Assembly: GCA_034769895.1 (NCBI GenBank)
Contig: CM068373.1
Coordinates: forward strand, 196,954,134-197,018,133
From: Magicicada septendecula
Taxonomy: Eukaryota > Arthropoda > Insecta > Hemiptera > Cicadidae
Reading direction: 5' to 3'
DNA: 64,000 bases
The position numbers were made by a program, and so were the translations under genes. Numbering within the stretch: the first letter of the stretch is position 1; the number at the start of each line of letters is the position of its first letter. Shown one piece after another: positions 9,314 to 22,114 of this stretch. The notes under the pieces were generated by a model, which did not search any database, was not told where the DNA came from, and was given only the letters and a program-made list of their open reading frames with translations.

Positions 9314-12300
9314 ATTGTGATAATTAATTAAAGCTGGTTTTTAGTGACTTAATTGGTGTCTTGTATTTTGTTTCCCACTGTACCATACGACGATAAGTAA
9401 GACCGTCTTAACAATGTTTTATTAAACCTTATCCGTAGATTAAAGTACAGTATATTTATTATCGAGGAGAACACGTTTAAATGTTTTATAATTTTTCCTG
9501 CTTCTGGAAATGACGAAAAAGACAGACTCTCCATTGGAATTATAAAAACTTTCCGGTTTGTAGACGGATGTCACCTTACAATGTGGCACAGGATTGCGAC
9601 TTCAAATTGGAATGTTTTTAATTTCCATTGGGTCCGGCCGTGAAGCTGGAACGTTTTGAACGCCAAGAGAGTTGATTGAAAGTTATATTTATAATTGTGT
9701 TTGAAAAAACAAAGGGCATGTTGGTTCGAAACATTCGTTCGTTTGATTGTTAATAATATTTCACATGTTACTATGGAATAATTCTAGGAATGCTATTAAA
9801 TGCTCAAGTTTAGTGTTACACTAATTTGCCACTATAACTCTAATATTCTGTCAAATATATTAAACAGATATTTCTGAATTGAGCATTGACTTTGAAAAGA
9901 AATGTTAAACAATGTTTAATGGTAACTTAAAGTGTTTACATAGAGCAATCATATATAATAGTCCGGATAAGTGTAAAATATCAATGTATATTTGTTAAAA
10001 TATTAGACCCAATTGTTACTGTGTTAATACAACTCTTATACGATACGCCAAATTAAATGTAGGCAAAATAAACAACACAAACTTGAACCAAATAAATTTT
10101 GTTTTTTTATAAATTGACAATAAATCAATTAAGGCACGGCGGGGTATGTAAGTCACTGTCAGGAAATGATCCTATACAGGAAACGCACTGTCAATTGTGT
10201 AATCGAACGCTGTGAATTATATCGCGGCTTGACTCCAATCGAGTAGCTCTGCGATTCTTTTGTACGTTGTTGGCCATCTTGTCTGTAACTCGTAAAACGT
10301 AGACGAAACGGAAGGACAGACAATTAAAGGTTTGTGTAATACATATTACTTTTATATCACAATTTTGCAACTGTTGTCAACTACAAGAAAAAGGGATATG
10401 GTTCCGTTCCTGCACTCCATTCATTCCTCGGCCTTCATTATTATGACCGCGTTGCTACCTTGTGTAACTCTAATCTGTAAACAATCGATTGTATTTATTA
10501 GTGATCACCATTATACCAACTTTTTCATTGATAATTGTCAATACGAATCCGATATCGATTAGGACATAAACATGCTAGATCCACTAATCATCGTCCATTG
10601 CAAGTGTTAGATTAGTGTTAGATAATACAAATGAAGTCGCTGATACAAGTTTTAGTCGCTGACCGTCTACAAGACATTTGTAATTTGCGTTTGCTAGTCT
10701 CTTCAAACAATTTTGAATAATTCTGTTTTACGCAACTTATTTATTACTCTTGTTTTTCCTGTTTTCTCTCTCTTCTTTCAATAGTTCTGTCTCTGTCTCC
10801 CTGTTTTTGGAATTAGTCCTCCCGCTTATTCTCTCTCATACACATACTCACTCACTGTCTTATTGTAAATACCTTAACTCTCTTTTGATTAATGGTTGTA
10901 AGTTAAAAAGTTCTTACTATGACTTTACATTACAAATTAGTCTGTTGACCAGCGCAAATTAGCTAAAAGTAAATGTCCTTGATACCGTAGTCTGTTTTTT
11001 TACAATTGTTAGTCTTTAGAAGTTATTTACAGTTTATAATTTGAATGTTAATATTTTAGCGTATTATAATTCCGACTTCCTCTGTAAACAGATTGCAGAA
11101 CGCTGTCCGATGTCCTAATGATCCACAGTTGCCGTGTTGTTTGTCCGTAAGAATGTAGATGGCAGACGTACTCAAGGTTTCTTTTGGGTTGGTATCGGGT
11201 ACAATATCTACGGTTTTAGTTTTAAAGTTGATACGAATTATTTTCTCGACCGTGTTACACTTACATCAAACCCGGGAAACTCCAAGTATCTTTCCAAAAG
11301 ACTATGCGGGCAGCCTTCTACTGACAAGGAAGGCACACGGTTTTAATTGTGGCCGAAGTATAGTTGTTGGAATACTGAAATAACTCTGAATTGGCAGCAT
11401 TCAGTGAAGTAAATTTGTGGATTTGTGACAATTTCCTTTAAACCAAAAATGTTCGTTTGATCGTACGCGTCAAGAATGAATACCCTATGTAAACGCAACT
11501 TACAATGAGCTTTACTGAAACTTGACTGAAATTCTAAAGCTCTGAAAGGTGATATAACGTTTTAACAGTTACCTGCTGGACGGCACACGCACACGCTCAA
11601 TCGACTATCGCAACCCGAACTTACGATAATTACACACATTAAGATGAAGCATATTTGCATGTTTAGCGCACTATATACTTGCGCTTGCAACTGCTGTAGT
11701 ATAAGCAGCAATAGCTGTCATTTGTAAATCTAAATTACAAAATTCCTTAACAATCTAAGCACAGTCTTAACAATCTTAACAATCTAAAACGCAGTTTTAC
11801 CTGCAGTTTGATATGGCTTATCATCATATGGGTTATTTCGAGCACACGTATATCCCTCTAAAACATATGCAATACGATTTTCAATTGCAAAGTATTGCAA
11901 TGTAATGCAATGTATCGTAACGAGTGAATCTTTTCAGGGCGACACAAAAAGCAAAACAAAGATTTGATGTGGATTTTTCTAATACTAATAAGAAATTTAA
12001 TATACCTGTCGACTGTGGTATGTGAGTCATATAAGAATAGACTAATAAACTAAACTAACCTTAGATCTGCCGTGTAACTTTGTATTTTCGTATGTGAAAG
12101 TGACGCGTTTAGCAGCGTGCGCTCCAATTAATCCGTTAAGATCATTAAGGTGGTAAACAACAGGCTGCACGATATAAACCATGTTTGAATTTGTATAGGT
12201 ATTAACCCTAGCAAGGCTAATCAGACATTGAAATATAGTATCCTTGAATGATAATGGGTTATGCTTGCGGTATCGTATAGCGAGTTCGATTTAACACTTT

Positions 12301-13445
12301 GATTTATCAAACTTAATTTGAAATTTCTAGTCTATATAATTTTACGTTTTTGTATTTTAAATTCATCCGTATGGTCCACATAACGGTCCTTTTTAAAAAC
12401 TAGCCATCAGGGAGGTCAAACTATTTTCCAGTAGGGGCAAACAATTTTTCAGAGGAGAAAAATATTTATATATTTTTCATACATACACACATGCACATGT
12501 TAGTTTGTAACTCTGATATGATAATAGAAATAAGTACACAGATTGTATTAATTTATTAAAACATTTATTGCTTCAAAATATGCATAAAATTAATGGCTTG
12601 TAAAAATTAATGTTTCCAAAGTTTTAATATTATAATGTCCGTAATTAAAATATCAGAGCAGGTTTTAGTGTGTATGAGGGTACACCGTGGACAAAAAATT
12701 TCCAACATTCCCAGAGTAAACATTGCTCAGAGTAAAGCTGCGAATCTACAGTGTACGTTTCACAGAACAAACACGCGGAAAAGAAGGAGCGCTCCAAAGT
12801 CTCTCATGGACCCTGAGCATCTTGCAGAAGGTTCATTCCCTAAAGACGAAAAGTCTGTCTATGAACCGTTCTTCTGTAAACACGTGCAGTTACACTGGCC
12901 AGCGATCCACAGGAAGCAAATCGCTGTCCACGCTGGACACCTTTCGGCTTGCACGCGTTGTGTTGGTGTGGGTTTCGGCATTTTCCATTTAAAAAGCGTG
13001 CAAACGTAAGAAAATAAAGATGAGTGATGCCAGAAATAACGCGGTGTGTGTGTGTGTGTCCTGCCTGCCTTTTTATTGCGGTAGTGACAATAATAAAAGT
13101 TTGTAAACGTAAAAATTACATAATTGAGATATGCTTGCCTGCCAGGAACGAATATTTTCACTCATACATGATTTAAATTAAAATGAAAAAAATTATAATT
13201 TTATTTTCTGGCAAAAAAATTATTTTATTTTTAACAATTGCCATTGTTTGAAAAAGTTTAAATGAATTCTGAGGTACTTTACTCTTGTTAAAACGTAAAA
13301 CGTTGCAGGTAAACTACCCCTTCCCCTTAACCGATCTTCACCAAAATCAATAGGGCTTGAATCTTCTACAACTGAGGCAGGTATGCAAACAATTTTGCAT
13401 TCTGTTTGAATTTGCGGCAGTTATCCTTTGTCATAAAAGAAATTC
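9314..13445. other. Non-coding DNA, no gene recognised
   Basis: About 4 kb without a recognisable gene. Short frames near 10332, 11134-11383 and 12635-13009 show no family resemblance. A short (GT)n run lies at about 13043-13060. The stretch just before 13446 (an ACCGATCTTCACCAAAATCAAT-type sequence) followed by an ACAC-rich tract resembles a dispersed arthropod repeat, but boundaries were not resolved. Confidence 0.4.
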
Positions 13446-13519
13446 TACACACAGACACACAGACTCACAGACACACAGATACACAGACACACAGGCACAC
13501 AGACATACACACAGACACT
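13446..13519. repeat. Imperfect (ACACAG)n microsatellite
   Basis: Tandem ACACAG/ACAGAC units with scattered substitutions over about 75 bp. Confidence 0.9.
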
Positions 13520-16010
13520 TTTCGATAAATGACTTTTCTTCATGTTTTGAAGGTAGTACAATCAGAATCAGCCCTTATCTCGAACACGATTTTTTTCACC
13601 ATCACCATACTTCCATTTCCTTATGGAACATGGTAGTAATATGTAGTGATTTTAATTTGGCTTTAAAATCATGAAAAATTGAATACCAGTAGTATTATTT
13701 ATACGAGATTATTAAGCGATTATTAAACCTTTAGACGGCAATTCTCCGAGTCCGACCAAGATAAAAACAATTTCAATCAAAAAACGAAGTCTTGTCTATT
13801 TCTTTAATTTATTTGTTGGATTATGTTTATTTGTTCGTAATGTGGATATTATTTAAGGTGGAAATTAGATATTTTGACATTACAAAAGTATAACGGATTG
13901 AAGAAAATATTGTTTTCGAGTTGTTATTTACTAATAATAACAAGGTGTATTTTTGTTGGTTTAAACACATAGACATCCAAAACGAAATTACCAAACAAAC
14001 TCAGCCGTTGATTGAGCAAACACGAGTTCGTTTGTTCCCTTTGAGTTCTTTTTCTGTAACGTACGAGTTAGTGTGCAATAAGGCAGTACAAGTGTTCTCA
14101 TTAAGATCACTGATAAATAAAAAAAGCATAACAATCTTGATTATTTACGACGAACATAATTAGAAGGAAAACTTTTGATCATTAACACACATTGTTCGTA
14201 TGTTGGTTAGTGACAATCTAACTTCTTGTGTTTATTTCAGATTATAAATTGTTTGGTGTATCCTCTGTATTAAATCAATATTAAGTAATCTTCATGTAAT
14301 CGACAATTTGTATGGTGTATTCTGTTTAAACGGTGTGTTTAAACAAACATTCAGCAACTACAAGGATCATAAAGAATGACACACGGATACATCAAAATTA
14401 CAATTTTAAAGTATATTTTTTACTAACAAATAAATAATATAAAACTTACTTGACTAACATTATCTCATTATTTGTTACTTCTCGTTTTCTTGTCCTCTCT
14501 TGCTTTTCTGGCGAAGTTTTAGACAACACAAATATAAAAACCAGAAACACGGAAGCATAAAATGATACTATATTTTCTTTTACTAAATAAACGCAAGATA
14601 TTATTTTTCCGGTGTGGGGTTCGACAATGTTTATTGTCCTAATCAGGAACTGTGTATGAATACAAAAGAAATGTCAAACACAAAAGAACAATTATTTGAG
14701 TGAACGTGTTCGTGATTATTGAGTGCGTGTGTGCGCGTGCGTATGTGTGTATACTTGTATACGTGAAGGAGTTGAGATAGTTTGTTTTAGATCATCAAAT
14801 GTTTTGAGCAAATTATGATATCACAGAACTTAATTTACACATTGTCGTATTGTCGTAACGTCGACACAAATAATTTAAAATTTGTGTTATATTTTTTGAC
14901 CGATCCTCACAAACCCTTCACCGGAAAAATTCACTGATTGACAGTCACTACTAATTTAAGGATTTAAGAAAGATATAATATTTGCTTGACTAAAGTAACA
15001 CCTTATTTCTTCTCATATTTTGTTGCTGTATTTTCCTTATCTCTTCTCTTCCTTTGTTGATACGTCTGGGTACGATTACATTTATATTTGTGTAATCTTT
15101 CTTGAATAGGAAGTTACTGCGCATTGTGCTTCTATGCTATTTACAAATATTTGTATAATACAATTTATGCTGTTACACTTATAATAAAAAGATTATGTGT
15201 TAACTCCCCGTTTCTATCTGTATGCGTTTGATTTCTTACTGTTAGTTTCGTATTGTCTGTTGTCCTACAAATAGAAGTCTGTATTATGTGAAATGTAAGC
15301 AAAATGATTCAATTGTTCAATTATCTTGTGAATTTTGATCTAATTATCTTGCGTATTTTGTGAATTTTAATACATAAAAGGAAAATCTACGTACTAGTAC
15401 TAATGAAATAAAATACAAAGATATATAAAATAAATTGCAAGATGAAATTAAAATTTAAAATACGGTATATATAAAAATTGTCTGTTAATTTATTTTTACT
15501 GTTTCTTTCATTTCGTATGAACCAAGTTCTGACGTAACTACGGTAATTAATGTGCATCTTTTGTTTAGTAAATATTTGTTTAAATTGTATGGTATTGTAG
15601 CAGTAGATTTTTGTTATCTTACAAATCGAGCGTTCGTCAACTGCTGTAGCAATTAACTAGTCACATAAAATAACCGTCTAGTAATTATTGTTTCTCTAGC
15701 ATCTTTGTTCCACATATTTTGAAAGTCATCCGGTTTACTGTAATCAGTTTACTTTAAAATTTGTATTGTCGAAATACTGAAGTATTTTCTATATTCTGTA
15801 ATTTAGGCTTCAATGCAACTCGTATGATATTTGTTTCTGTTACCATCTACACACAGATCTAACAGTCATAGTTCATATTAATCAACTGATTTTGTCATCT
15901 TGATAGATAAATGGCTATGTTCTCCTGCGGAATTGACCAATCCTTTACAAATTAAAGGTGAAGAGACTTTTACTTTACTTTTGTCTAAAAATCGTCGTTT
16001 GCACTAAACA
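13520..16010. other. AT-rich non-coding DNA with one degenerate hammerhead-like motif
   Basis: No coding sequence was recognised. On the minus strand, 14611-14646 has CTGATTA, a perfect 6-bp stem GACAAT/ATTGTC with loop AAAC, and CGAACC. This is like a decayed hammerhead core with one base changed in each conserved box. Confidence 0.35.
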
Positions 16011-16193
16011 GTTTTCCAAGTGAATCAGTCTTCCTCAACATTGGGTAACACTCCTTCATGTAAAGCAAACCGTCCTTCCTAAGCACACAGGAAGCTTTGA
16101 CCCCGTACTACAACTGTCAGCAAACAAGGACACTGCAAGACACTGGATCATCACGTTCCCCGAGAAGACACCCATCTACACAGTTTGGTTTAA
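16011..16193 (+). pseudogene. Possible remnant exon of a galactose-binding (F5/8C, fucolectin-like) domain
   Basis: Translation gives VNQSSSTLGNTPSCKAN in one frame and, after a change of frame, a stretch with DPVLQLSANKDTARHWIITF followed by PEKTPIYTVWFN. This order (a QSST...GN...A box, then a D-x-D/cysteine region, then HWW-like I-x-F, then I-x-V) resembles the galactose-binding-like domains of fucolectins and of MEGF-type receptors in arthropods. The frame change and a stop codon argue for a pseudogene or relic. The match is from memory and short. Confidence 0.3.
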
Positions 16194-16640
16194 TCTTATT
16201 TCCAACCAACTTTCATTGCTTGTTTTAGATGTTTAGACATTTAGTGTAGCCTAAAAATGTCGTTACAGAAAATATTCGGGAAAAATATATTATATTTTAA
16301 AACGTTTCACATTTTCAAACTTGTTTTGCTATTTTTGGAATGAATAATTTGAAATCCTTTACATGAAAAAAATGGAAAAGAGGGTTTGTTACTAAGCAGG
16401 AACTGATATGATGTTGGCTGGGTTTCAGGGTAGCATCATCCCGGTGCAGTCGGAACAATCTCCCCTCTTGTAGATTCTTAACGTTTCAGTTAATGCTACT
16501 TTTTCTACTTAACCGCTAACAGTTAATCAGTAATCATCAATAGTACGTACCGTATACCATGTAGTCGTCGTAGTCGTCCATCTTCACAGAACAGCAGAAG
16601 GTCGACACAGAAAGTGCATTAATACCATTGTAATATTGTA

Positions 16641-16699
<59 letters not shown>
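16641..16699. repeat. (CAT)n microsatellite
   Basis: About 19-20 perfect trinucleotide units. Confidence 0.95.
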
Positions 16700-18652
16700 G
16701 TAGCAGCAACAACACCTCACTAGTTTTTTCGCTGATATCTCTCAAAGTACAATGCAAGGACAGTAGTCCTAGAAATCAGCGTGTCACACAATCATACGAT
16801 TGGCGACCAAAAGCGTTAAAGCCTTGTTTAATGTCAGAAGCAAAGCGGTACTGCCAGTTATGAGCGTGTCACGATTGGAGGGACTGTTTGTCGAAATAAT
16901 CTGTTCTTTTATGGCCAAATGGTGGAGAACTTAATGTAGAAATTATGAATACAATCCTTTTCCTTAAACTGACACCTTTTAGTTCAATACGTAGAAAGGT
17001 TGATATGGAAAAATAAGTCCTATATACAGACTGTTTGTAAATATGTACAGAACACTCGACAGCTCTTATTAAAGTACAAACGGTTTAACACAAAATTTGT
17101 TCCCACGTAGGTACCAACAGGCGTTGGTATCAATAGATGACTGTTTTAAAACATTAAATGGGAGTCATAATAACTTTATTAATTGTTGGGTGAACTTATC
17201 TTCTAGAAGTGAAACACCACGAACACCTGAATCAGTCACAAGAGTAGACGTATACATGCTTTGTATGAAAGTGAGAAATTTTATAAACGAGATATTAGTT
17301 ACAGAAATGGAAAGTTTATGTTTTGAGAAGATAATTGAAATGCATATAAGAAGACAGAAGGAATTATAACAAAGCAAGTTACTTATAAGATAAGTTAAGC
17401 ATACAGCAGACTGGCGCGGTGCGATTCTAATTGCAATTGGTTTAGGAAAAGCAGACGGTGGAACCCAAGTCAGTAAAAGTTTTACAAAAGAAAGCAACGT
17501 TTGTAGGACAACATAATCAACAGTGTAGAAATATAGTCGAAATTTAGAAGTAAGTACTTAGCTTTACAATGACACCAAAACTTACGATTAACACGGTGGA
17601 AGCAAGCGTTAGGAGTTACTTAAAGTTAAGAAAAAGTCCTGGCTGCTGATTTGAGAATATTTTTTTTTCGGAACAAGCAAAACCAATGTTACACGGCCGT
17701 GGAGTCATAAAGCATCATTACCATTATCATCATGCAATAGTAACAGCTAACGATCTATAAGGGAACGATCAGGACATCATCCTCAACAAATGCACAGGTG
17801 TACCATTAAAATGACAAAGGACTTCAAATACAATAAAACAACAACCAAACGTTGCATTGAAAATCGTGTTAATGTAAATTCCTTATTGTTTCCATAAATG
17901 TTTACTTCACAACGGTGTACAAACTCCAGCAATTTTATACAACACACAGCTGTATTATACAACTCCAATATTTACAACACACAGTCATCAACGTATACTG
18001 AGGCTTAAAACAGACACTTGTTGCAGAAGTGAGTACTCGGGCGAGTATAACAAGAAGTCTGAAGAGATTTGGCTATATGACTTTCTACGCGCTCCAGACA
18101 TAAACATTGCCGGCTGAATCCTTCTCATCGGTCCGTAGGCACTGGAAGTGTGTCGCAATTGGACGGTTTATCCAGCCACGACAGGTTGTCCAGTATATTT
18201 GTCCATTGCTTCATGTGTAACTGTAAGTTAGATGTAAACTGGAAAACAAATTAATTTAAAAAGAAACCTTTTAAAGTGTAGGCTACAATTAGCACCGCCG
18301 AACGTTTGTTCAAGCTTACGACAGACTTTAGAGAACACCAACCCATGCTCATTGTATCATATGATACAATGTTACTCCTGCTCATTGTAATTTAAAACGT
18401 AGATGCAGTGAAATAATGGCATATGAGTATTAAATTTACCAGTAATACTACATTACAAGAATTTCTATTCCTAATATATGAGTGACCGTGACTTAATCAG
18501 TGAAGAAAGTTTTGTGAGCTTGGTCACTGACTAATCACACTTTTAAAGGTATTCCTGCCGACGAATAGACAGAATTTGTTGAGAACATCAGCAAGTCTAT
18601 AAAGGCAATTCATAAATAATTAGTATACATATTATGATCCAATTTTGTAATC
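16700..18652. other. Non-coding DNA, no gene recognised
   Basis: An open frame at 17097-17369 has no recognisable motif. A perfect 22-bp palindrome (half-site CATTGTATCAT) lies at 18350-18371. Nothing else could be assigned. Confidence 0.4.

Positions 18653-18699
<47 letters not shown>
18653..18699. repeat. (CA)n microsatellite
   Basis: About 23 CA units, nearly uninterrupted. Confidence 0.95.
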
Positions 18700-18700
<1 letters not shown>

Positions 18701-19954
18701 GTTTTGCATACATATCAACTCCAATAATGTCTTTACTGTTTATGTAACATACACACAAACGTACATACAAAATCACTTACGACACGCATAGTAATTATTA
18801 AATCGGACGTCATATGCATATATATTATATCATTATATTTATTTATCGATATATTTAATAATGGTAAATGAATGATCATAATAACGGTCCAATATTTCGT
18901 ATTAGCACTCCACAATCACAAGACTATCAAACTTCCTTGGCGCAGGCTTAAATAAAACAGGAGAATAGTGTTTTAAGTGATCATGAAAGCCATAAACCGT
19001 GCTGGATCTGAGACTGACTTTGGCGTTTATATGTCTAAAACCAATAACTTACGGTACTCACTTTGACCGAAAAATTTTATACTTTTGAACTGTGCAAGTT
19101 TTAAAAGAGCAAATTTTGTTTGTCATTCTAAAAAATTTACTAATTAAAAAATTTTAACATAGGCCTACTTTAAATCGTAGATTCATTTTTGATTGTTGTA
19201 TAAATTTTGTTGCTATGGGACAAAAACTGACAAGCTGGGACACTACCATATAACCTGATACATGTGATGTGCTTACATGATAAAGACAGCAACATTTTTT
19301 GAATATAGTCTATTACAACCCTTCATCGTCATTTCCTTCTCACAACGGAGAAAGTAAATTCATATGAACAGCACGGCGTGTACCAAAGTATTTTCAAAAC
19401 GACCAGGTAGCTATTAATGGTTCATAACCTGTATAGGGACCAATTACAATGGTCATTCAATCCCCCATTTTGCAATTTATCAGAGGGTGTCAGGTTTTCA
19501 AAGGATTGCGTTACACATTAAGATAATAAACAGTTTGTTTACTGTACAAAGAGGCTATTTGTAAGAGATCAATTTGCCAATTCTCATAGTTTCATTTTCT
19601 CGTATTGTAAACGCAATTTTGTTTTTTGTTCTTTCTCCACAACCTACCTCAAAATATCCGCGTACATCGTTGGTCTCCGAAAAGACAAAATATCTCAATC
19701 AACGAAATTTTTATGCTTTCTTAAGTTTTTATTCTTACTTTTAATTTTTATTTTATTTATGCATCGGAATATCAATTTTTTTTCTGCACTTTAGGTGGTC
19801 TTGTTTCATTTTGTCCCTCTTCTTCCAGAACTCTTTTCCTTGATTCAATTATCCCTAAAAGGCTTCAGTCCATGGCATACACTCGATGGAATTTCAATGA
19901 GAGACTGGTTGAAACTGCGTGTCATTGAAACTCTCAGCGCCTTGAACGACCAAA
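18700..19954. other. Non-coding DNA, possibly including the decayed 5' part of a mariner element
   Basis: No coding sequence could be read. The mariner relic that follows must have had an upstream part, but no motif before about 19955 could be matched. Confidence 0.3.
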
Positions 19955-20232
19955 ATTTTGCGCGCATCATTTGGCACACGTCACGAAGGGAAGTCTTAAA
20001 TATTTTGAGTGGGAATACCCTCCTTTACATTCTTGACCTTGCTCAATGTGATTTCCACATATTCGTCCGACACAGGAGGTTCTTGCAAACCTGCGTGTCA
20101 CGTTGAGGAGAAGTGCAAAATGCATCCTAGAAATAGTTATCGGATGTTGAATGGAGATTTTTTCACAAATGTCATGGAAAACTCGTGTCAGGGTACAATA
20201 AAAGTTCAAATAAACTTGGAAATTTGTATATT
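19955..20232 (+). pseudogene. Relic of a mariner-type transposase (C-terminal part)
   Basis: Across frames the translation follows the mariner order. First comes a decayed HDNARPH-like AHHLAHVTKGSLKYFEWEYPP, then YILDLAQCDFHIFVRH, matching the PYSPDLAPCDFHLF motif that holds the last catalytic Asp of the DD34D triad. Last comes FHKCHGKLVSGYNKSSNKLG, matching the FxKCFxKLVSRYxKCxxxxG C-terminal box. Several frame changes and stops interrupt it and the N-terminal half is not visible, so it is an inactive DNA-transposon fossil. TIRs were not found. Confidence 0.55.
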
Positions 20233-20669
20233 CCTAATTGTACTTTCAGATAAATGAATATTGTTATAAACACTTGACATAATTCTTTTTACGAAAACTG
20301 TAACCACATTTTCGACTGCCTCTCTTATTGTAATTGTTTTGTTTAACAAATACCTTTCTTTCATGTCTCCTACTTTATTTATAATAAATAACTTTTTAAT
20401 ACACTCTCCCCTCTCTTCTTTCTCAGAGTAATCATTTTGCGTCTTTAAATCCGCACTTTACGAAAAAACAAAACATAGTGTGTAAAACGTACTAGGCACA
20501 AAGACGACAAAGTAACGCTTATAGTTAGAAAAGCTGTTAAACAAAGTAAGATAAGTAAGTGAAACAATTTGACTTTGTAATAGGCTGTAGCAGTGTCTAT
20601 TGACTACGAGACTGTCCAGGCAAGCGACGTCTCTGTACAACACTAACTGACGGAGCTTCTTACGCAACA
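20233..20669. other. AT-rich non-coding DNA
   Basis: Nothing recognised. Confidence 0.4.
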
Positions 20670-21420
20670 AGTGACTGGTCGAAGAAGACGCGAAAAAGAG
20701 TCGGAGAAGATTTTAAAAGAGGAGGAACCGGTGTCCTCCACCAAACTCCAAACGGATCCCAGGACACACACCCGAACTCCCAGAAAGACCAGTTATTGGG
20801 ACAATCTACACTAGCTGGGTCAACAACAGCCACCACGAAACCATTCCTCAACTCGTGATCACCGGGGGGGGGGACAGAACCTCCGGGCGGCCTGGTTCAC
20901 GATCCCGTGGTATCACTTTTGAGTACACCATTTTTGTTTATTTCGATGTTCAACATGACGACTCCCGAAGCCCAGAATGTCGCGGGCCCGACCTCCGGAG
21001 TCGATCTACAGGATCTTCCTCGGAGGTCTACGGTTCTTCCGCCACCTTCTGGTTCGGACAGGGTAACACTACCCCACAAGATTAGTGGTGAGGCAGGTTA
21101 ACGTATCTTCTCCCTCTCGCTCGGTCCTACTTAGGACTACGCCGACTCAACGAACGCCAGTACGCCGATGAGGGGAGAACAAGCGGCCCGAGCCAGATGT
21201 ACTAGGGTCCATCTGTGTACTTAATGGACATGGCGGACTGGCGCGAGAGGTCCGACACAGCTACTGACCAGGGACTGAGCACCCTGGCACCCGTTCGATA
21301 TGTACTAGAAGGAGTAAAGGCGCACCGTTTGCCGTTCGCATTTTTCCCAACCATGAGTGCCGATTCCACCGTAGGATTTGTTACCCCCCTGCGCTCGAAA
21401 TCAGTCTAAGAAAACAGATA
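20670..21420. other. GC-rich patch, coding-like composition, unidentified
   Basis: Base composition is much richer in G+C and CpG than both flanks, and several 60-80 codon frames overlap on both strands (for example 20855-21085, 20907-21101 and 21215-21409 on +). No family motif was recognised. It could be a decayed exon group, part of the leader or gag of an old LTR element, or another dispersed repeat. Confidence 0.3.
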
Positions 21421-22114
21421 TTGTCACCATAAAACAAATATATTATTTATGTAATAGCAAGAACATTAACAGTCTACTGTCAAAGAAAGCCGTCCCGCCA
21501 AGTACGAGGGATTCTACTTCCGGCGCTTATGTGTACATATAGAGACGATTTGCTCAGCGGAAGACTATAGTTTCACAATAATTCGTGGCGGAAATAAATT
21601 ATTGTTTCACCTGAAGGGTAATTTTGATTTGGTTAGAAGTCGATAGATAATGTTTTATTTTGTGTATAAGATGGTAAATATCTTTATAATTTGTAATAAC
21701 AGATCACCATTTTTTTGTAACATAACATAAATAATATACAAACAACAAACATAAAACACAGATATGAACTTAAATATAAGGCACTGTTTGACTTACTTTG
21801 GTGTCTGACGTAAATAATGAACTCAAATAATTAATTTAAATATTGAAAATCATATATAAAAATAACATTTCAATGTTTATTATATTTTAATGAAAAGTTT
21901 ATTTGGAGTATTTTAAGCGAAAATTACATTTACTTTAATTAAAGAAACTAGTTATTCCGCACTCATTTTAATAAAACAGAAAAGTTATTAGAAAACAAGT
22001 ATTATAACTGCATAATTTAACCATAGAAATTATTTAAACTTTTGCATTTACACTAAGTACAATTTTGTATTTATATTTTGGTATATTTACTGTCTTTGTT
22101 TAAAAAAATAATAG
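21421..22114. other. AT-rich flank of the LTR element
   Basis: Very AT-rich, no coding or repeat signal. Its last four bases (22111-22114, ATAG) are one copy of the target duplication of the element that follows. Confidence 0.6.

Noticed and set aside
12635-13009. Open frame of 124 codons
   Set aside because: No domain, no codon pattern distinguishing it from overlapping frames on both strands, and no splice support.
17097-17369. Open frame of 90 codons
   Set aside because: Looks plausible in composition but has no motif, and an overlapping frame on the other strand is even longer.
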